From Porphyridium purpureum (Eukaryota; Rhodophyta; Bangiophyceae; Porphyridiales; Porphyridiaceae), in assembly GCA_008690995.1 (NCBI GenBank), contig VRMN01000018.1, forward strand, positions 1 to 37,500: a stretch of 37,500 nucleotides of DNA, given 5' to 3'. The notes below the pieces were generated by a model. The model did no database searches and was not told the origin of the DNA. It saw nothing but the letters and a program-made list of their open reading frames with translations. Shown here in pieces: positions 9,501 through 18,026 of the stretch. Made by a program: the position numbers and the translations under genes. The first letter of the stretch is position 1, and the number at the start of each line of letters is the position of its first letter.

Positions 9501-10278
9501 TTCAAAAATGTGTGAAAATCTGGGTGTAGGACGTATGCTTACGACAGCATACCATCCGCAGACGAACGGGGTTGTGGAGCGCTTCAACCAGACAGTGTGT
9601 CAAATGTTGTCGGCATACGTGTGTGCGAACGGAAAAGACTGGGATCGCTGGTTGCCGGTAATGGTGTATGCGTATAATACAGCCCGGCATGCATCCACGA
9701 AGATGTCTCCGTTTGAACTGTTGTATGGTGAGCCGGCGCGGGACTGGGCAAGTATGGCGGGACCCAGAGCTGTTGAACAAGCAGATGACCTCGCGAAGAA
9801 GCTTGCTGCATGTCACGCCATTGCCAATAAGAATGCGAAGATCGCACAGGATCGGTACACGAAGAACTATGATCGCCGAGTCAGGGAACATGACTTCAAG
9901 CCGGGCGACGTGGTGTACGTTTGGGCGCCGCCTTCAGGAGAAGGGCGCAAGCTGAAAAAGCCGTGGGTAGGACCACTATCCATCCTGAGAATGGTCGGGG
10001 TTCATGCAGTACTGTGCAGTGAAGGCCATCCTGACGGGAAGTTGGTCCACGTGAACCGGCTTGCTCGGGCCCACAAGGACCTCCTTGAGGCAAGTGGATC
10101 CCAAGTCTTGCAAGGAGAAGACGGCAGCTGGGCTATAGAGGCTATAGCCGGGGATCGGGTTGTGGGCGGACGCCGAGAGTACAGAGTTAGATGGCGAGGA
10201 CTCGGTAAACGTGGGGATACGTGGGAACCTGAGCTCGCATTGCCACCAATGATGGTGGCTGCCTACCGTGACGCGTGA
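6499..10278 (+). CDS. pol: Chromovirus Pol: protease, RT, RNase H, integrase, chromodomain
   Basis: About 1,260 codons in the -1 frame relative to gag, with no ATG near the beginning, so it is probably made only as a Gag-Pol fusion. Domains in order: aspartic protease with LVDTGALS near 6628; reverse transcriptase with YIDDLAIG near 7741; RNase H with WTDASSTG near 8251. Integrase follows, with an HHCC zinc-binding region near 9070-9215 and a D,D,E core (SIDVLS, SDRGPG, VVERFN). A GPY/F-like KPWVGPLSIL comes next. A C-terminal chromodomain with YRVRWRGLG and DTWEPELAL lies near 10180-10245. The chromodomain usually steers integration to particular chromatin. Looks whole. Confidence 0.95.
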   Translation, partial: RVAGGCEGPPESEELSEAVPLGSYPWIDVHAEWGGLKVRTTALVDTGALSTWMSDDLADRLGLLRRKTHTQALGPTNEVLGEAEESVAVIWVGEGIQSEESVWIMRNLGPDLILGMRFLAKHVSYLIPGRGLGLRSGGWITFVNRDVSIAQEAVCHTCLERHRILGSMYEEAKPTVQLEAVHYIADGAEVKKRIQALEEKYAGHNEAVCTTIEAKIFEHLDEAQSREMKGLLKKFWVLFRPELGKTDLVEHTIRIKPERLEDLPRAKLRRRAPAVTQAEREMVQGLVARGVLEPSLSDVSSQNVMVKKPNGGWRLTTDFRTLNDATVKDRYPIPDVGEMIDWFASWKFKSILDLKDGFFQVPLAPESRPLTAIITPDGLFQYCRLPQGCCNSPSTFQRLTNTVLGPLRYLNALVYIDDLAIGTKTFEEHLQALQRVLEQFCAAGLVFSLSKCRFGALRVEFLGHDIGLDGIRPSQRKTEAVRAWQEPRNAKELQQFIGLVGWFRNFIEGFEEVCRPLRDAMKGLQINAKGSKWKKYPMNSADWQARFGEPQSQAFLSLREALSDPETGDRKVLAAYDPEAEHTLWTDASSTGLGAMLTQREGTGDRPVAFYSRLLRPAEQNYTVTEKECLAAIAAMEHFRHYLYGKRFVLMTDHSALSWLMRQKEPQGRIARWILKVQDFDFQVQHHPGKANTVADALSRPAVRMNGEEARVASESNKSETLNNTSEIELIGLNAVEDEEVKWVVRLAEMLQEEIQGPASGADGGMVPVTSAGVRELLLHTGEHTGANDAYTPPSMEEIVAAYADDTDIQEQLKNLKADKPEYTYPEYTVDEDGVIWAMLRDESRVVIPNALVQRVLHVYHSTPLSGHLGIEKTAKRVSDARYWWTGWTEDVRQFVLCCHECFSRKTKAPPRRARMQVYRAVRRFEIVSIDVLSITPTTTRGHSKVVIMVDAFTKWVRAHAVKDETAATLARVFLDGWVCDFGPPESLLSDRGPGFVADILSKMCENLGVGRMLTTAYHPQTNGVVERFNQTVCQMLSAYVCANGKDWDRWLPVMVYAYNTARHASTKMSPFELLYGEPARDWASMAGPRAVEQADDLAKKLAACHAIANKNAKIAQDRYTKNYDRRVREHDFKPGDVVYVWAPPSGEGRKLKKPWVGPLSILRMVGVHAVLCSEGHPDGKLVHVNRLARAHKDLLEASGSQVLQGEDGSWAIEAIAGDRVVGGRREYRVRWRGLGKRGDTWEPELALPPMMVAAYRDA

Positions 10279-10497
10279 CCAGTGGCGGAACCTCGGACAC
10301 ACCGGCCGGGTGGAGGGCCACGTGGACGGACGTCCTCTTCGAGTACTTACGTTGCCAAGACGGGCACACGAAGCCGATGGCCAGTGCACGGGCGACATCG
10401 AGCTTGAGACGTGGATGCCGGACGCGTCAAGCATTGGCATGTGCTGTAAGTATGAAGTGACTCTCCGGAAGCTTCGGACCATGTGATACCTGACATT

Positions 10498-10517
10498 GGG
10501 AAGCGGAGAGGGTGGGA
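10498..10517 (+). other. Polypurine tract of chromovirus
   Basis: A nearly all-purine run (GGGAAGCGGAGAGGGTGGGA) directly abuts the TGTCACG start of the 3' LTR, the expected plus-strand primer site. Confidence 0.75.
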
Positions 10518-11594
10518 TGTCACGGGAGTAGCCCGTGTGTTAAGGAAATGATTAAAAATAGCCATAGTCCGTGGCCGGATACCTGGTCGCGCCGGACCCA
10601 CTGTACTGTAGGTGTACAAGGGGGCGCGTGGTAGGCCTGAAGGCCCCTACCCTTAGGGACCAGACGCGCGATGACCACCCAGTATGGAATGGGTGTACAG
10701 CCAGGAGGTGGCTGGAACCTTCTGGAAGGTTCTAGACTCAGCGACAGCAAGGCACTGTACCTCGGAGGTACAGTGGTCGCGATGGGTATAAAAAGACGCG
10801 CGGGTCGGCAACCAAGGGGGGGAGAGGGGGGCCGGGAGACAGAAGGAGTAAGGTGGATCTAAGTAAAAACAGGTGTATTCAAGGAAGCGTGTTCGGGCCT
10901 TGGGTACCTGTTGAGGAGCGGGGTACAGCGGGAGTACAGCGGGGGTACGGCGGGGGTACGGCGGGAGTACAGCGCGAGCGAGCGAGCGGGGGGTTTAACG
11001 GGGAAGGTTCGCGGATGCCCTGGGGTAAGGCGTCGTTAGACGGTCCTTGTTCGGAAGCGGATCCGGGGGTGGTACGTGGGCGGGGGCGGATAAAGGAGTG
11101 ATAGGCCGTTTGAAGCCGAAAGGTGAGGTAACCTCCTCCGGCTAACCCCGGCTGCCCACAACGCCTCCCCGGGTCCCGGATCACCGTAAAGTGTGGCCGA
11201 ACGGGATCCCGGTTGGGCAGCGGACGCCTGGTTCCCCCGTTACGCGCGTCTTCCGTGTGTGTGCTTTTGGTTGGCTGTGCCTGCTCCGTGCGTGTGCTCT
11301 TGGTTGGCTGTGTCTTTCCCGTGTGCCTGCTCTTGGTTGGCTGTGTCTTTCCCGTGTGCCTGCTCTTGGTTGGTTCTGTCGGTCCCGTGTGTGGGTGCTC
11401 TTGGCTGTTCGCGTGTGAGCAGCGTGCGTGAGCGTCGTTGGTTCCGGGTTTCCTGCCTGCCGCAGGTCCAGTTGACTGCGGGTGTCTTGTGTTTCCTCTT
11501 GGTTGCGTGGATTGTCCAGCTTGTGTGCGTGCGTGTGCCGCTTGGCTTGCTGTTGGGTGTGCCGCGGTGTCCTGGGCCAGCACGGTTCGTGACA
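10518..11594 (+). repeat. 3' LTR of the chromovirus
   Basis: 1,077 bp, the same as the 5' LTR except for one base in an A run near its start. It contains the same heat-shock-element array (from 10715), TATAAAAA (10787-10794) and 33-bp tandem repeat. Followed by the right TTTT target duplication (11595-11598). Confidence 0.95.
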
Positions 11595-12026
11595 TTTTGA
11601 AGCTGGTGCAAGGCAAGTCTACGCCTGTAGAGCACTCGTGCACTGTACTACGAGTATAGCTGTTATCCGCCAACGCCGCGAATACCTATTCTTCGCTGGA
11701 TCCTCATTAAGACCTCGCTGTGACCTTGCTGTGACCTTCGTGGAACCTTGTTGGTTCTGTCGAAAGAACCGCCTTCAACGGTCCAAGACCGCCTCTTTCC
11801 TCTCGCAAATGGCCGAAGGGCTGGCCACGACTTTGTGCACCGTGTCGATTATAATGGACAAGGTACCTCCAGGAGCAGATCGCAATGGCTCCCACAAAAT
11901 TGCTTCAAATAATCACTTTATCCTCTAAACCGCTTGAAAGAACTAGAAGGGAATATGAGATCGAGCGCAGCCACCAGCGTTTTCACCACCAAACGCCCGA
12001 GAAGACTGAGAGGGTCCAGTGCTACT
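11595..12026. other. Spacer between the two retrotransposons
   Basis: 432 bp that starts with the TTTT target duplication of the chromovirus and ends with CTACT (12022-12026), the target duplication of the next element. A frame open from 11599 to 11928 is in phase with the frame ending at 4306. No protein family is recognised. Confidence 0.6.
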
Positions 12027-12318
12027 TGTTACCAATGCTGTGCCTTTTACTCTGCTTCTTCTTCTTCTTACCTCTCCGAGCAAGACCTGACCGGCTAGTC
12101 CGGGCAGGCGCGTCGCCTTTTTATACCCTTACTTCCGCCAGGGACAGCAAGGCGCCAAGAGAAATGACAATGCAAATCATTGGCATTTCTGCGCGTGTCT
12201 AGAAGGTTCTGGAACCTCTAGAAGCTTCTAGAAACGGTTAAACGGTCTACCGGTTTAACGGCTTACCGGTTTCGGATTAACCGAACCGTTCTAGGTGACT
12301 GGGGTCGAACGGATAACA
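12027..12318 (-). repeat. 3' LTR of minus-strand gypsy element
   Basis: 292 bp. In the transcribed orientation it carries a TATAAAAA box (plus positions 12118-12125). Upstream of that lie two perfect GAA-TTC-GAA heat-shock triplets (12202-12214 and 12221-12233) and a cluster of AACGG/CCGTT repeats (about 12233-12290). It has one extra 16-bp unit relative to the other LTR. Confidence 0.93.
12202..12233 (-). promoter_or_regulatory. Two heat-shock-element triplets in LTR U3
   Basis: GAA 12202, TTC 12207 and GAA 12212 form one HSE. GAA 12221, TTC 12226 and GAA 12231 form a second. The half-sites within each are spaced by exactly two bases. They lie about 77-108 bp upstream of the TATA box in the direction of transcription. 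The other LTR has the same arrays at 17365-17377 and 17384-17396. Confidence 0.65.
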
Positions 12319-12333
12319 TCTCCCCCCCTCTTG
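12319..12333 (-). other. Polypurine tract of minus-strand gypsy element
   Basis: On the minus strand AAGAGGGGGGAGA directly precedes the 3' LTR, the normal plus-strand primer position. Confidence 0.8.
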
Positions 12334-12437
12334 GCTCGACGTCTCGGCGAGACTTCAAACTAAGTTGCATTCTTGGCTCGAGGAACCCGCGCTCCGGGAG
12401 AAAACCTCTGCCTAGCAAACTTTTGACAATTCCCAAG

Positions 12438-15400
12438 TCATTCAGAGTCAGACTCTTCGATAATTTTCAACAAGTCTGACTCAGAATTGGACGCTGGCAG
12501 ATCGTCGGGTACTTCTTCATCATTTTCCCCTGCCATGTAGTCTTCGCGTCCATAGTATGGCTTCAGATGTTGGATCGGAAAAACATCATGACAAGCCACA
12601 CCCTCGGGCAAAATCACTCGGTAAGCATGCGAGCTTACCTTCTCAATGACAGGCACCGGACCAAGAAACTTTGGTGCCGCCAAATCACTCTTGTTCGGCC
12701 GCAGTTGCGGCGCCGTGACCAACACTTGATCACCAACTTGAAACTCCCGGGCATCCTTGCTTCGATCGAAGAACTTCTGCATTCTCCCCTGGGCTTCGAT
12801 CAAATTGTCGCGGACTTCTTCATGGACTTTGCACAGGCGAAACCAGTGCTCCGCCATGTCCTTCGTTTGTCCGTCACGCGCAGGCCTCCACCCTTCGCTC
12901 GGTGGAAACCAAGGATCCCTTCCATACACCACTTTGAACGGCGCGAATCCAGTGGCACTGCTTGGTGCGGAGTTGTACGCAAACTCGTACAACGGCAAGT
13001 CTCGCACCCAGCCACTATTCGTCGCCATCAACTTGAGCATTTCCCGAATCACGCGGTTCACTCGCTCAGTTTGGCCATCTGTCTGCGGGTGGTTGGCGGT
13101 AGACATTGCCAACTTCATGCCCACCCGCTTGCTCAACTGCTGCCAAAACGTGGACGTAAACAGCGGATCTCGGTCCGACACAATCGACTTGGGGTATCCG
13201 AAACGGCTCACGACGTGCTTCACGAACAAGTCAGCACAACGTTTTGCTGTCAAGTCCTTGCGCGTCGGGATAAACAGCGCCATCTTCGAATAGCGATCCA
13301 CCACAGTCATGATTGCATCACAGCTGCCTTCGCTCCGAGGCAGCTCCGTCACAAAGTCCATCGAAATGTCGACCCAAGGTCCTTCTGGGATCGACAAGGG
13401 CTTCAGCTTTCCAAACGACCGATTCTCAGACTTTGTCACTTGGCATGCGTGACAAGTCTTCACAAAACGGCTCACGTCTCGCTTCATCTTTGGCCAGTAG
13501 AAGCGAGTGATCAAAGATGCATACGTCGTGTCGGCTCCACGGTGTCCTGCTGTCGGGATATCGTGGTGGAGCTGCATGACACGCTCTCTGAACTTCCTCG
13601 GCACGCAAACGCGATTCCTCAAGTACAAGAGCCCAGCTTCGGTTCGAAAGCCTTGGTGGGTCGGTAAATCCCCCATCAAAGCACCAAAGTCTGGGTCACT
13701 CGAGTACGAACCCACGAATGCCTGGAACCCCGCACCAAATTCATCACACCGAACTTGGTACTCTAGCGCATGCAACTCTGGCTTTCTCGACAAAGCGTCG
13801 GCCACCACGTTCGACTTTCCCTTCACATAGTCGATTGTGATATCAAACTCGGCTAAAAAGTCCAACCACCGTGCTTGCCGGCCATTCAGCTCCTTCTGCG
13901 TCATCAAATGTTTCAACGCCTCATGATCTGTATGAAGCACAAACTTTGCCCCGTACAGATAAGGTCGAAACTCTCGCAGACAGTGAATGACGGCCATGAG
14001 CTCACCTTCATAGCTGCTGTACCTGGTCTCTCGGTCCAGCAGCTTCCTCGACGTAAACGCGACCGGTCTGCCTTCCTGTGCCAGCCATCCCCCCACCGCG
14101 ACTTCAGAGCGGTCCGTGTACACCTCAAATGGCTTTTCAGGGTCTGGCAAGGCCAACACCGGCGCTTCCGTCAACATCCCCACAATCTTCTTGAAGGCCG
14201 ACTTGCCTTCATCTCCCAGTTCGATCAGCTGCTTCTTCGACTTTGTGTTCTGCAACAGCGAAGTCAGCGGCGCCACGACGGTAGAGTATCCTTTAACAAA
14301 CCTCCGAAACCAGTTTGTCATTCCCAAAAAGGATCTCAACTCCGTCACCGTCTTTGGCACTGGCCAATCTCTCAAAGCTTCCACCTTCCGTGGATCCATC
14401 TTCACGCAACCGTTGCCGACAATGTTCCCCAGGTATTCGACTTCAGAAACGAAGAAGCTGCACTTCTTGCGCTTCAACCGATACCCCGCCTTTTGCAAGC
14501 GCGACAACACTTCCTTCAGGACCTCGCCGTGCGACTGCCTATCCTTGGTAAAGACCAAAATATCGTCCAAGTAGACAATGACGGTCTTGTCCAGCAGATC
14601 TGCAAACAGCTCGTTCATGGCCCTCTGAAAAGTTGCCGGCGCGTTGCAAAGACCAAACGGCATCACACGGAACTCGAACTGTCCGTACCTGGTCTGGAAC
14701 GCGGTCTTCGGCACGTCCTCTCTCCGAACACGCAACTGGTGGTATCCCGATGCCAAGTCCAACTTTGAGAAACAGTGAGCTGCTCCCAGTCGATCCAGCA
14801 ACTCATCCATGTTCGGCAACGGATACCGGTCCTTCACAGTCGCGTCGTTCAACGCCCGATAATCGACGCACATCCTCATGCTGCCGTCTTTCTTCTTCAC
14901 GAACAGCACGGGTGCTCCAAACGGGCTCTGACTCGGCTGGACGAATCCCTTATCCAGCAAGTCATCCAAAGTCTCTCGGAGGACTTTCAACTCCGCAGGG
15001 CTCAGTCGGTAGACCCTGCCCACTCTCACAGGCTTCTCATCTTTCAGCCTAATCACATGCTCCACTGTTCGGCTCTCAGGCAGCCCTCGCGGCTCCTCGA
15101 ACAGACTTTCGAAATCTTTGAGCATCTTCTTCACAGAGTCATCTCCTTTGCGCTCCACTGAACAGGGCTCCTCCCTTCCTTTCAGCACGCCGAGGTAGCA
15201 CTCTTCTACCTCCTGACTCTTCAACAGCCGACGGAGCTCTTTCCGTGGCACCAGCATCTGCGTCATGCTCCAGGCCTTCTTCTCTCCGTAGGCCAACATG
15301 CCAGACTGCCAATCAATCACTGGGTTCTCCCGCTTCAGCCACTCCATGCCCAAGATTGCGTCTTGTCCCGCAATCCGGCAAATGGCAAAGTTAGCGGCCC

Positions 15401-15830
15401 CTGAGTACCCATCGCTCAGTTCAAACTTGACATTGGAAACTTCTCCGGCTGTTTCCAATACAGACCCATCCGCTAGGGTCACATGATCTCTCTTCCACGA
15501 CGCCTTCTGCTTCAGGCCGTCGGATTTCAGCACAAAGTCCACGCTCATGAAGTTGTCCGTCGCGCCACTGTCAATCAAAAACGTGGCCTCTCCGTCGGAC
15601 TTGTGCACTTTTCCTCGAACTCGAAGAAGCATGGCAGCTCCCATCCCTCCAAGTTCCTTGATCACGGGCTGATTTGCGCTCGAGTTTCGCCCACAAGGTT
15701 TCGGACAGCCAGACCTTGGCTTACCAAGGCCACCACAGCGGTCTTCATTGCCGCCCCTAGAGGTCTCGTAACGTCTGCGAGCCTCCTTTCCCTCTGACTG
15801 TCCGAGGAACCTTTTTACTCGAGCTCCTCG
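12438..15830 (-). CDS. pol: Gypsy Pol: protease, RT, RNase H, integrase
   Basis: About 1,130 codons downstream of the shift site, in the -1 frame relative to gag. In order: protease with FLIDSGATDNF; reverse transcriptase with VKKKDGSMRMCVDYR and YLDDILVF; RNase H with VYTDRSEVAVGGW; integrase HHCC region with HHDIPTAGHRG and CHACQ. The integrase D,D,E core is seen in DISMDFV, SDRDPLF and GQTERVN. The C-terminus has FLGPVPVIEKV followed by an acidic tail without a chromodomain. The frame remains open upstream over gag to about 15929, giving the overlap. Looks whole. Confidence 0.94.
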   Translation of the reverse strand, partial: RGARVKRFLGQSEGKEARRRYETSRGGNEDRCGGLGKPRSGCPKPCGRNSSANQPVIKELGGMGAAMLLRVRGKVHKSDGEATFLIDSGATDNFMSVDFVLKSDGLKQKASWKRDHVTLADGSVLETAGEVSNVKFELSDGYSGAANFAICRIAGQDAILGMEWLKRENPVIDWQSGMLAYGEKKAWSMTQMLVPRKELRRLLKSQEVEECYLGVLKGREEPCSVERKGDDSVKKMLKDFESLFEEPRGLPESRTVEHVIRLKDEKPVRVGRVYRLSPAELKVLRETLDDLLDKGFVQPSQSPFGAPVLFVKKKDGSMRMCVDYRALNDATVKDRYPLPNMDELLDRLGAAHCFSKLDLASGYHQLRVRREDVPKTAFQTRYGQFEFRVMPFGLCNAPATFQRAMNELFADLLDKTVIVYLDDILVFTKDRQSHGEVLKEVLSRLQKAGYRLKRKKCSFFVSEVEYLGNIVGNGCVKMDPRKVEALRDWPVPKTVTELRSFLGMTNWFRRFVKGYSTVVAPLTSLLQNTKSKKQLIELGDEGKSAFKKIVGMLTEAPVLALPDPEKPFEVYTDRSEVAVGGWLAQEGRPVAFTSRKLLDRETRYSSYEGELMAVIHCLREFRPYLYGAKFVLHTDHEALKHLMTQKELNGRQARWLDFLAEFDITIDYVKGKSNVVADALSRKPELHALEYQVRCDEFGAGFQAFVGSYSSDPDFGALMGDLPTHQGFRTEAGLLYLRNRVCVPRKFRERVMQLHHDIPTAGHRGADTTYASLITRFYWPKMKRDVSRFVKTCHACQVTKSENRSFGKLKPLSIPEGPWVDISMDFVTELPRSEGSCDAIMTVVDRYSKMALFIPTRKDLTAKRCADLFVKHVVSRFGYPKSIVSDRDPLFTSTFWQQLSKRVGMKLAMSTANHPQTDGQTERVNRVIREMLKLMATNSGWVRDLPLYEFAYNSAPSSATGFAPFKVVYGRDPWFPPSEGWRPARDGQTKDMAEHWFRLCKVHEEVRDNLIEAQGRMQKFFDRSKDAREFQVGDQVLVTAPQLRPNKSDLAAPKFLGPVPVIEKVSSHAYRVILPEGVACHDVFPIQHLKPYYGREDYMAGENDEEVPDDLPASNSESDLLKIIEESDSE

Positions 15831-16621
15831 TTTTTTGACTCCAGCGAGTCTCCCTCCAGCTGCTGAATAGTCTTCCTTGCCTCGGGACACTTCCTGGCGA
15901 TGTGTCCCGGCTTTCCACAATTCCAGCATTTGAGCTCGCTTCGAACACGCCTCTGACCCTGCACGTTCCCGAGCTCCATAGGGACAGGTCCTTCCTGCGC
16001 TGCACGACCGAAAAATGGCGTCCTCACACTTGAATCACGCACGCCGCGGGTCGCATGAATGGCGTCATCCACGACCACCGCCACCTGCGCAGCCTCCGCA
16101 AACGTACTCACTCCTCGCTTGTAAACTTCCAGGCGGACCTCGGGCTTCAGACCCCTCACAAAGCGGTCCATCATTTCTGCGTCCGACAAGTCCGGAATCA
16201 CAAGTGCCGCGTCCTGAAAAGCCGCCACATACGCATGGGCCGGGCCTTTCTGCGAAAGACGCGTCAACTTGTCCCTTGCACGCCTGATCGAATCCTGCGG
16301 CGTGAACCGAGCACTCACGAGGGCAGCAAAATCATTCCACGTCGTGGGGATCTCCTGCGGGTAGCGTTCGCAGTTTAGAACCCACCAATGAAGCGCCTCT
16401 CCCTCGAAATAGTCTGATGCCAGGTCCACAGCACGCCTCTCCGCAAGCAGACGTTTCTCCAAATCGTCCGGGTGGATGCTCTCCAACAGCCGGCCCAAGA
16501 TCTTCTTTCTCGCCTGGAACAACCACGTCTTCACAACCAGAAGGTCCCTCTTCCCGTCGAACCTCATCAGACGGGCCTCCTTCGGGCCACGTGGTCCCAG
16601 CGTCTCCGAATCAATCTCCAT
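15815..16621 (-). CDS. gag: Gypsy Gag with CCHC zinc knuckle
   Basis: 268 residues from the ATG at 16621 (MEIDSETLGPRGP). The reading frame continues upstream to a GTG at 16642, which is not a credible start. The central region fits the Retrotrans_gag family (ALHWWVLNCERYPQEIPTTW; RDKLTRLSQKG). A single knuckle, CWNCGKPGHIARKC, lies near the C-terminus. The end of gag overlaps the start of the open pol frame. Element protein; looks whole. Confidence 0.92.
   Translation of the reverse strand: MEIDSETLGPRGPKEARLMRFDGKRDLLVVKTWLFQARKKILGRLLESIHPDDLEKRLLAERRAVDLASDYFEGEALHWWVLNCERYPQEIPTTWNDFAALVSARFTPQDSIRRARDKLTRLSQKGPAHAYVAAFQDAALVIPDLSDAEMMDRFVRGLKPEVRLEVYKRGVSTFAEAAQVAVVVDDAIHATRGVRDSSVRTPFFGRAAQEGPVPMELGNVQGQRRVRSELKCWNCGKPGHIARKCPEARKTIQQLEGDSLESKNEELE
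15830..15836 (-). promoter_or_regulatory. Slippery heptamer for -1 frameshift (gag-pol)
   Basis: On the minus strand A-AAA-AAC lies in correct gag phase, five codons before the gag stop, and pol is open in the -1 frame. The downstream sequence can form only a short CGAGGA/TCCTCG stem, so the stimulatory structure is less clear than in the chromovirus. Confidence 0.65.
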
Positions 16622-17169
16622 GCTTTCTGGAAACAAGCACACTCAACGACGACAACGACACAAACCGCGAGTCTCCGCTGCTCACACTCTCGAACAGCTG
16701 CGCGCAACACGAACGGGCTTCGATTGCCCTCACGAACACAAATCGACACACGAAGCGGTCCTCTCACGCACACACACGCACAGCAATCTTCTCACGTACA
16801 CACGACAAAACACACAGCAATCCTCCTCTGTTGCGCTGGATGGGGAGCGGCCCGGGCCTTTGCACTGGGGCGGGGATTATAGATGCGATCTTGTATGGAG
16901 GTGTTCGGCGCCTACCTTCGCAAAGGTGGTCGTGCGACACTAGGATGAATCCTAGTGAAGGCTGACCGTTACGGCTCTTGCCTACTAATGCGTGCTAAGG
17001 CAGAGAGCGAGTCCGCCGTCAAGGCCTAGGCCTATCGTACAGCCAAGACTGAGACCCGCTTCCGCCCGTCGCACCCTCCGGATCGACTTACTCGAACCCC
17101 CTCACCCGCAGACTCTCCCACCCAGGCAACCCCAGAGAAACGCTAAGAGAACCTTAGAGCAACCCCAGG

Positions 17170-17187
17170 TAACCAGCGATGATACCA
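17170..17187 (-). other. Primer-binding site, initiator-tRNA-Met type
   Basis: Two bases inside the 5' LTR the minus strand reads TGGTATCATCGCTGGTTA. Its first eight bases equal the TGGTATCA that begins many tRNA-iMet primer-binding sites. The rest could not be checked against this species' tRNA. The tRNA-Met at 19889 in this window does not match it and is not the primer. Confidence 0.65.
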
Positions 17188-17189
17188 AA

Positions 17190-17465
17190 TGTTACCAATG
17201 CTGTGCCTTTTACTCTGCTTCTTCTTCTTCTTACCTCTCCGAGCAAGACCTGACCGGCTAGTCCGGGCAGGCGCGTCGCCTTTTTATACCCTTACTTCCG
17301 CCAGGGACAGCAAGGCGCCAAGAGAAATGACAATGCAAATCATTGGCATTTCTGCGCGTGTCTAGAAGGTTCTGGAACCTCTAGAAGCTTCTAGAAACGG
17401 TTAAACGGCTTACCGGTTTCGGATTAACCGAACCGTTCTAGGTGACTGGGGTCGAACGGATAACA
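17190..17465 (-). repeat. 5' LTR of minus-strand gypsy element
   Basis: 276 bp; matches 12027-12318 apart from lacking one 16-bp unit of the AACGG/CCGGTTTAA repeat cluster. Drives the element leftward. Followed by CTACT (17466-17470), the right target duplication. Confidence 0.93.
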
Positions 17466-17470
17466 CTACT

Positions 17471-18026
17471 AGTAAAGCACCTTTTACCGTACGCCTATGT
17501 ATCAGAGCCTCTGACTAAAACTCTACGCTACATTCCACAGAGCTGCCTGCTCGGTCCGGCTTAAGTACTTTCTCCCGAGCCTCGGACTTCTGCTCGCGTG
17601 CGGGTTTCGGACGGTGTTGGCGTTTGAACCCGGCACGTATTCGAAGTGCGGCCGTAACGGTTAATGGCCACCCGTAGTGGTTTCGAAAACATGCCTCCTT
17701 TCGCTGTACCCCGAACTGATAGTAAGTACAGCTTTGGGAGTGACAGGACGACCTTGTTTCTTCCACGAAGAAAGAAAAAGAAAGAGAAAGAGAAAGAAAG
17801 ATTGGGGCGTCGGCAGAACCCCGGAGGCAAATATGCGTCGCCGTTTTATTGGCAGTTGGCGCGCCGTCTCCGAATACTGAGGGGTCGCGCTTTCTGTGCC
17901 CCTTCACGTTCGAAACCGTGCCTTTGGTTGTTCGTCTGGTCGTTCCGCCAGAAATCGGCACGAATTCAACCGAATCATTCTGCGCCGTTCAACCGGTCGC
18001 CTCGACCCATGTCATTCTGTGGGCAG
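17471..18026. other. Intergenic, boundary of repeat-rich and gene-rich parts
   Basis: No gene is supported. A purine run of GAAA/GAGAAA units lies at about 17766-17803. Short open frames on both strands carry no motif. Confidence 0.5.

Larger units (their letters stand above)
4307..11594 (+). mobile_element. Ty3/gypsy chromovirus LTR retrotransposon, looks whole
   Basis: 7,288 bp. Two direct LTRs (4307-5384 and 10518-11594) begin TGTCACG and end CGTGACA. The element is flanked by TTTT at 4303-4306 and 11595-11598. It carries a gag frame with a CCHC knuckle. Pol follows in the order protease, reverse transcriptase, RNase H, integrase and chromodomain, which is the Ty3/gypsy order with the chromovirus C-terminus. 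A purine-rich tract precedes the 3' LTR. Reading the LTRs side by side I see only a one-base length difference in an A run, so the insertion is very young. Gag and pol show no obvious break. Confidence 0.95.
12027..17465 (-). mobile_element. Ty3/gypsy LTR retrotransposon, minus strand, looks whole
   Basis: 5,439 bp. Short LTRs (12027-12318 and 17190-17465) read TGTTACC...GGATAACA on the plus strand. Flanking CTACT copies lie at 12022-12026 and 17466-17470. Transcription runs right to left through a primer-binding site, gag, pol and a polypurine tract. The LTRs match throughout by eye except for one 16-bp tandem unit present only in the left copy, so the insertion is recent. No chromodomain is visible. 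It is a different family from the neighbouring chromovirus. Confidence 0.95.

Noticed and set aside
12567-13667. 366-codon plus-strand open frame
   Set aside because: Exactly antisense to the gypsy pol gene; no motif.
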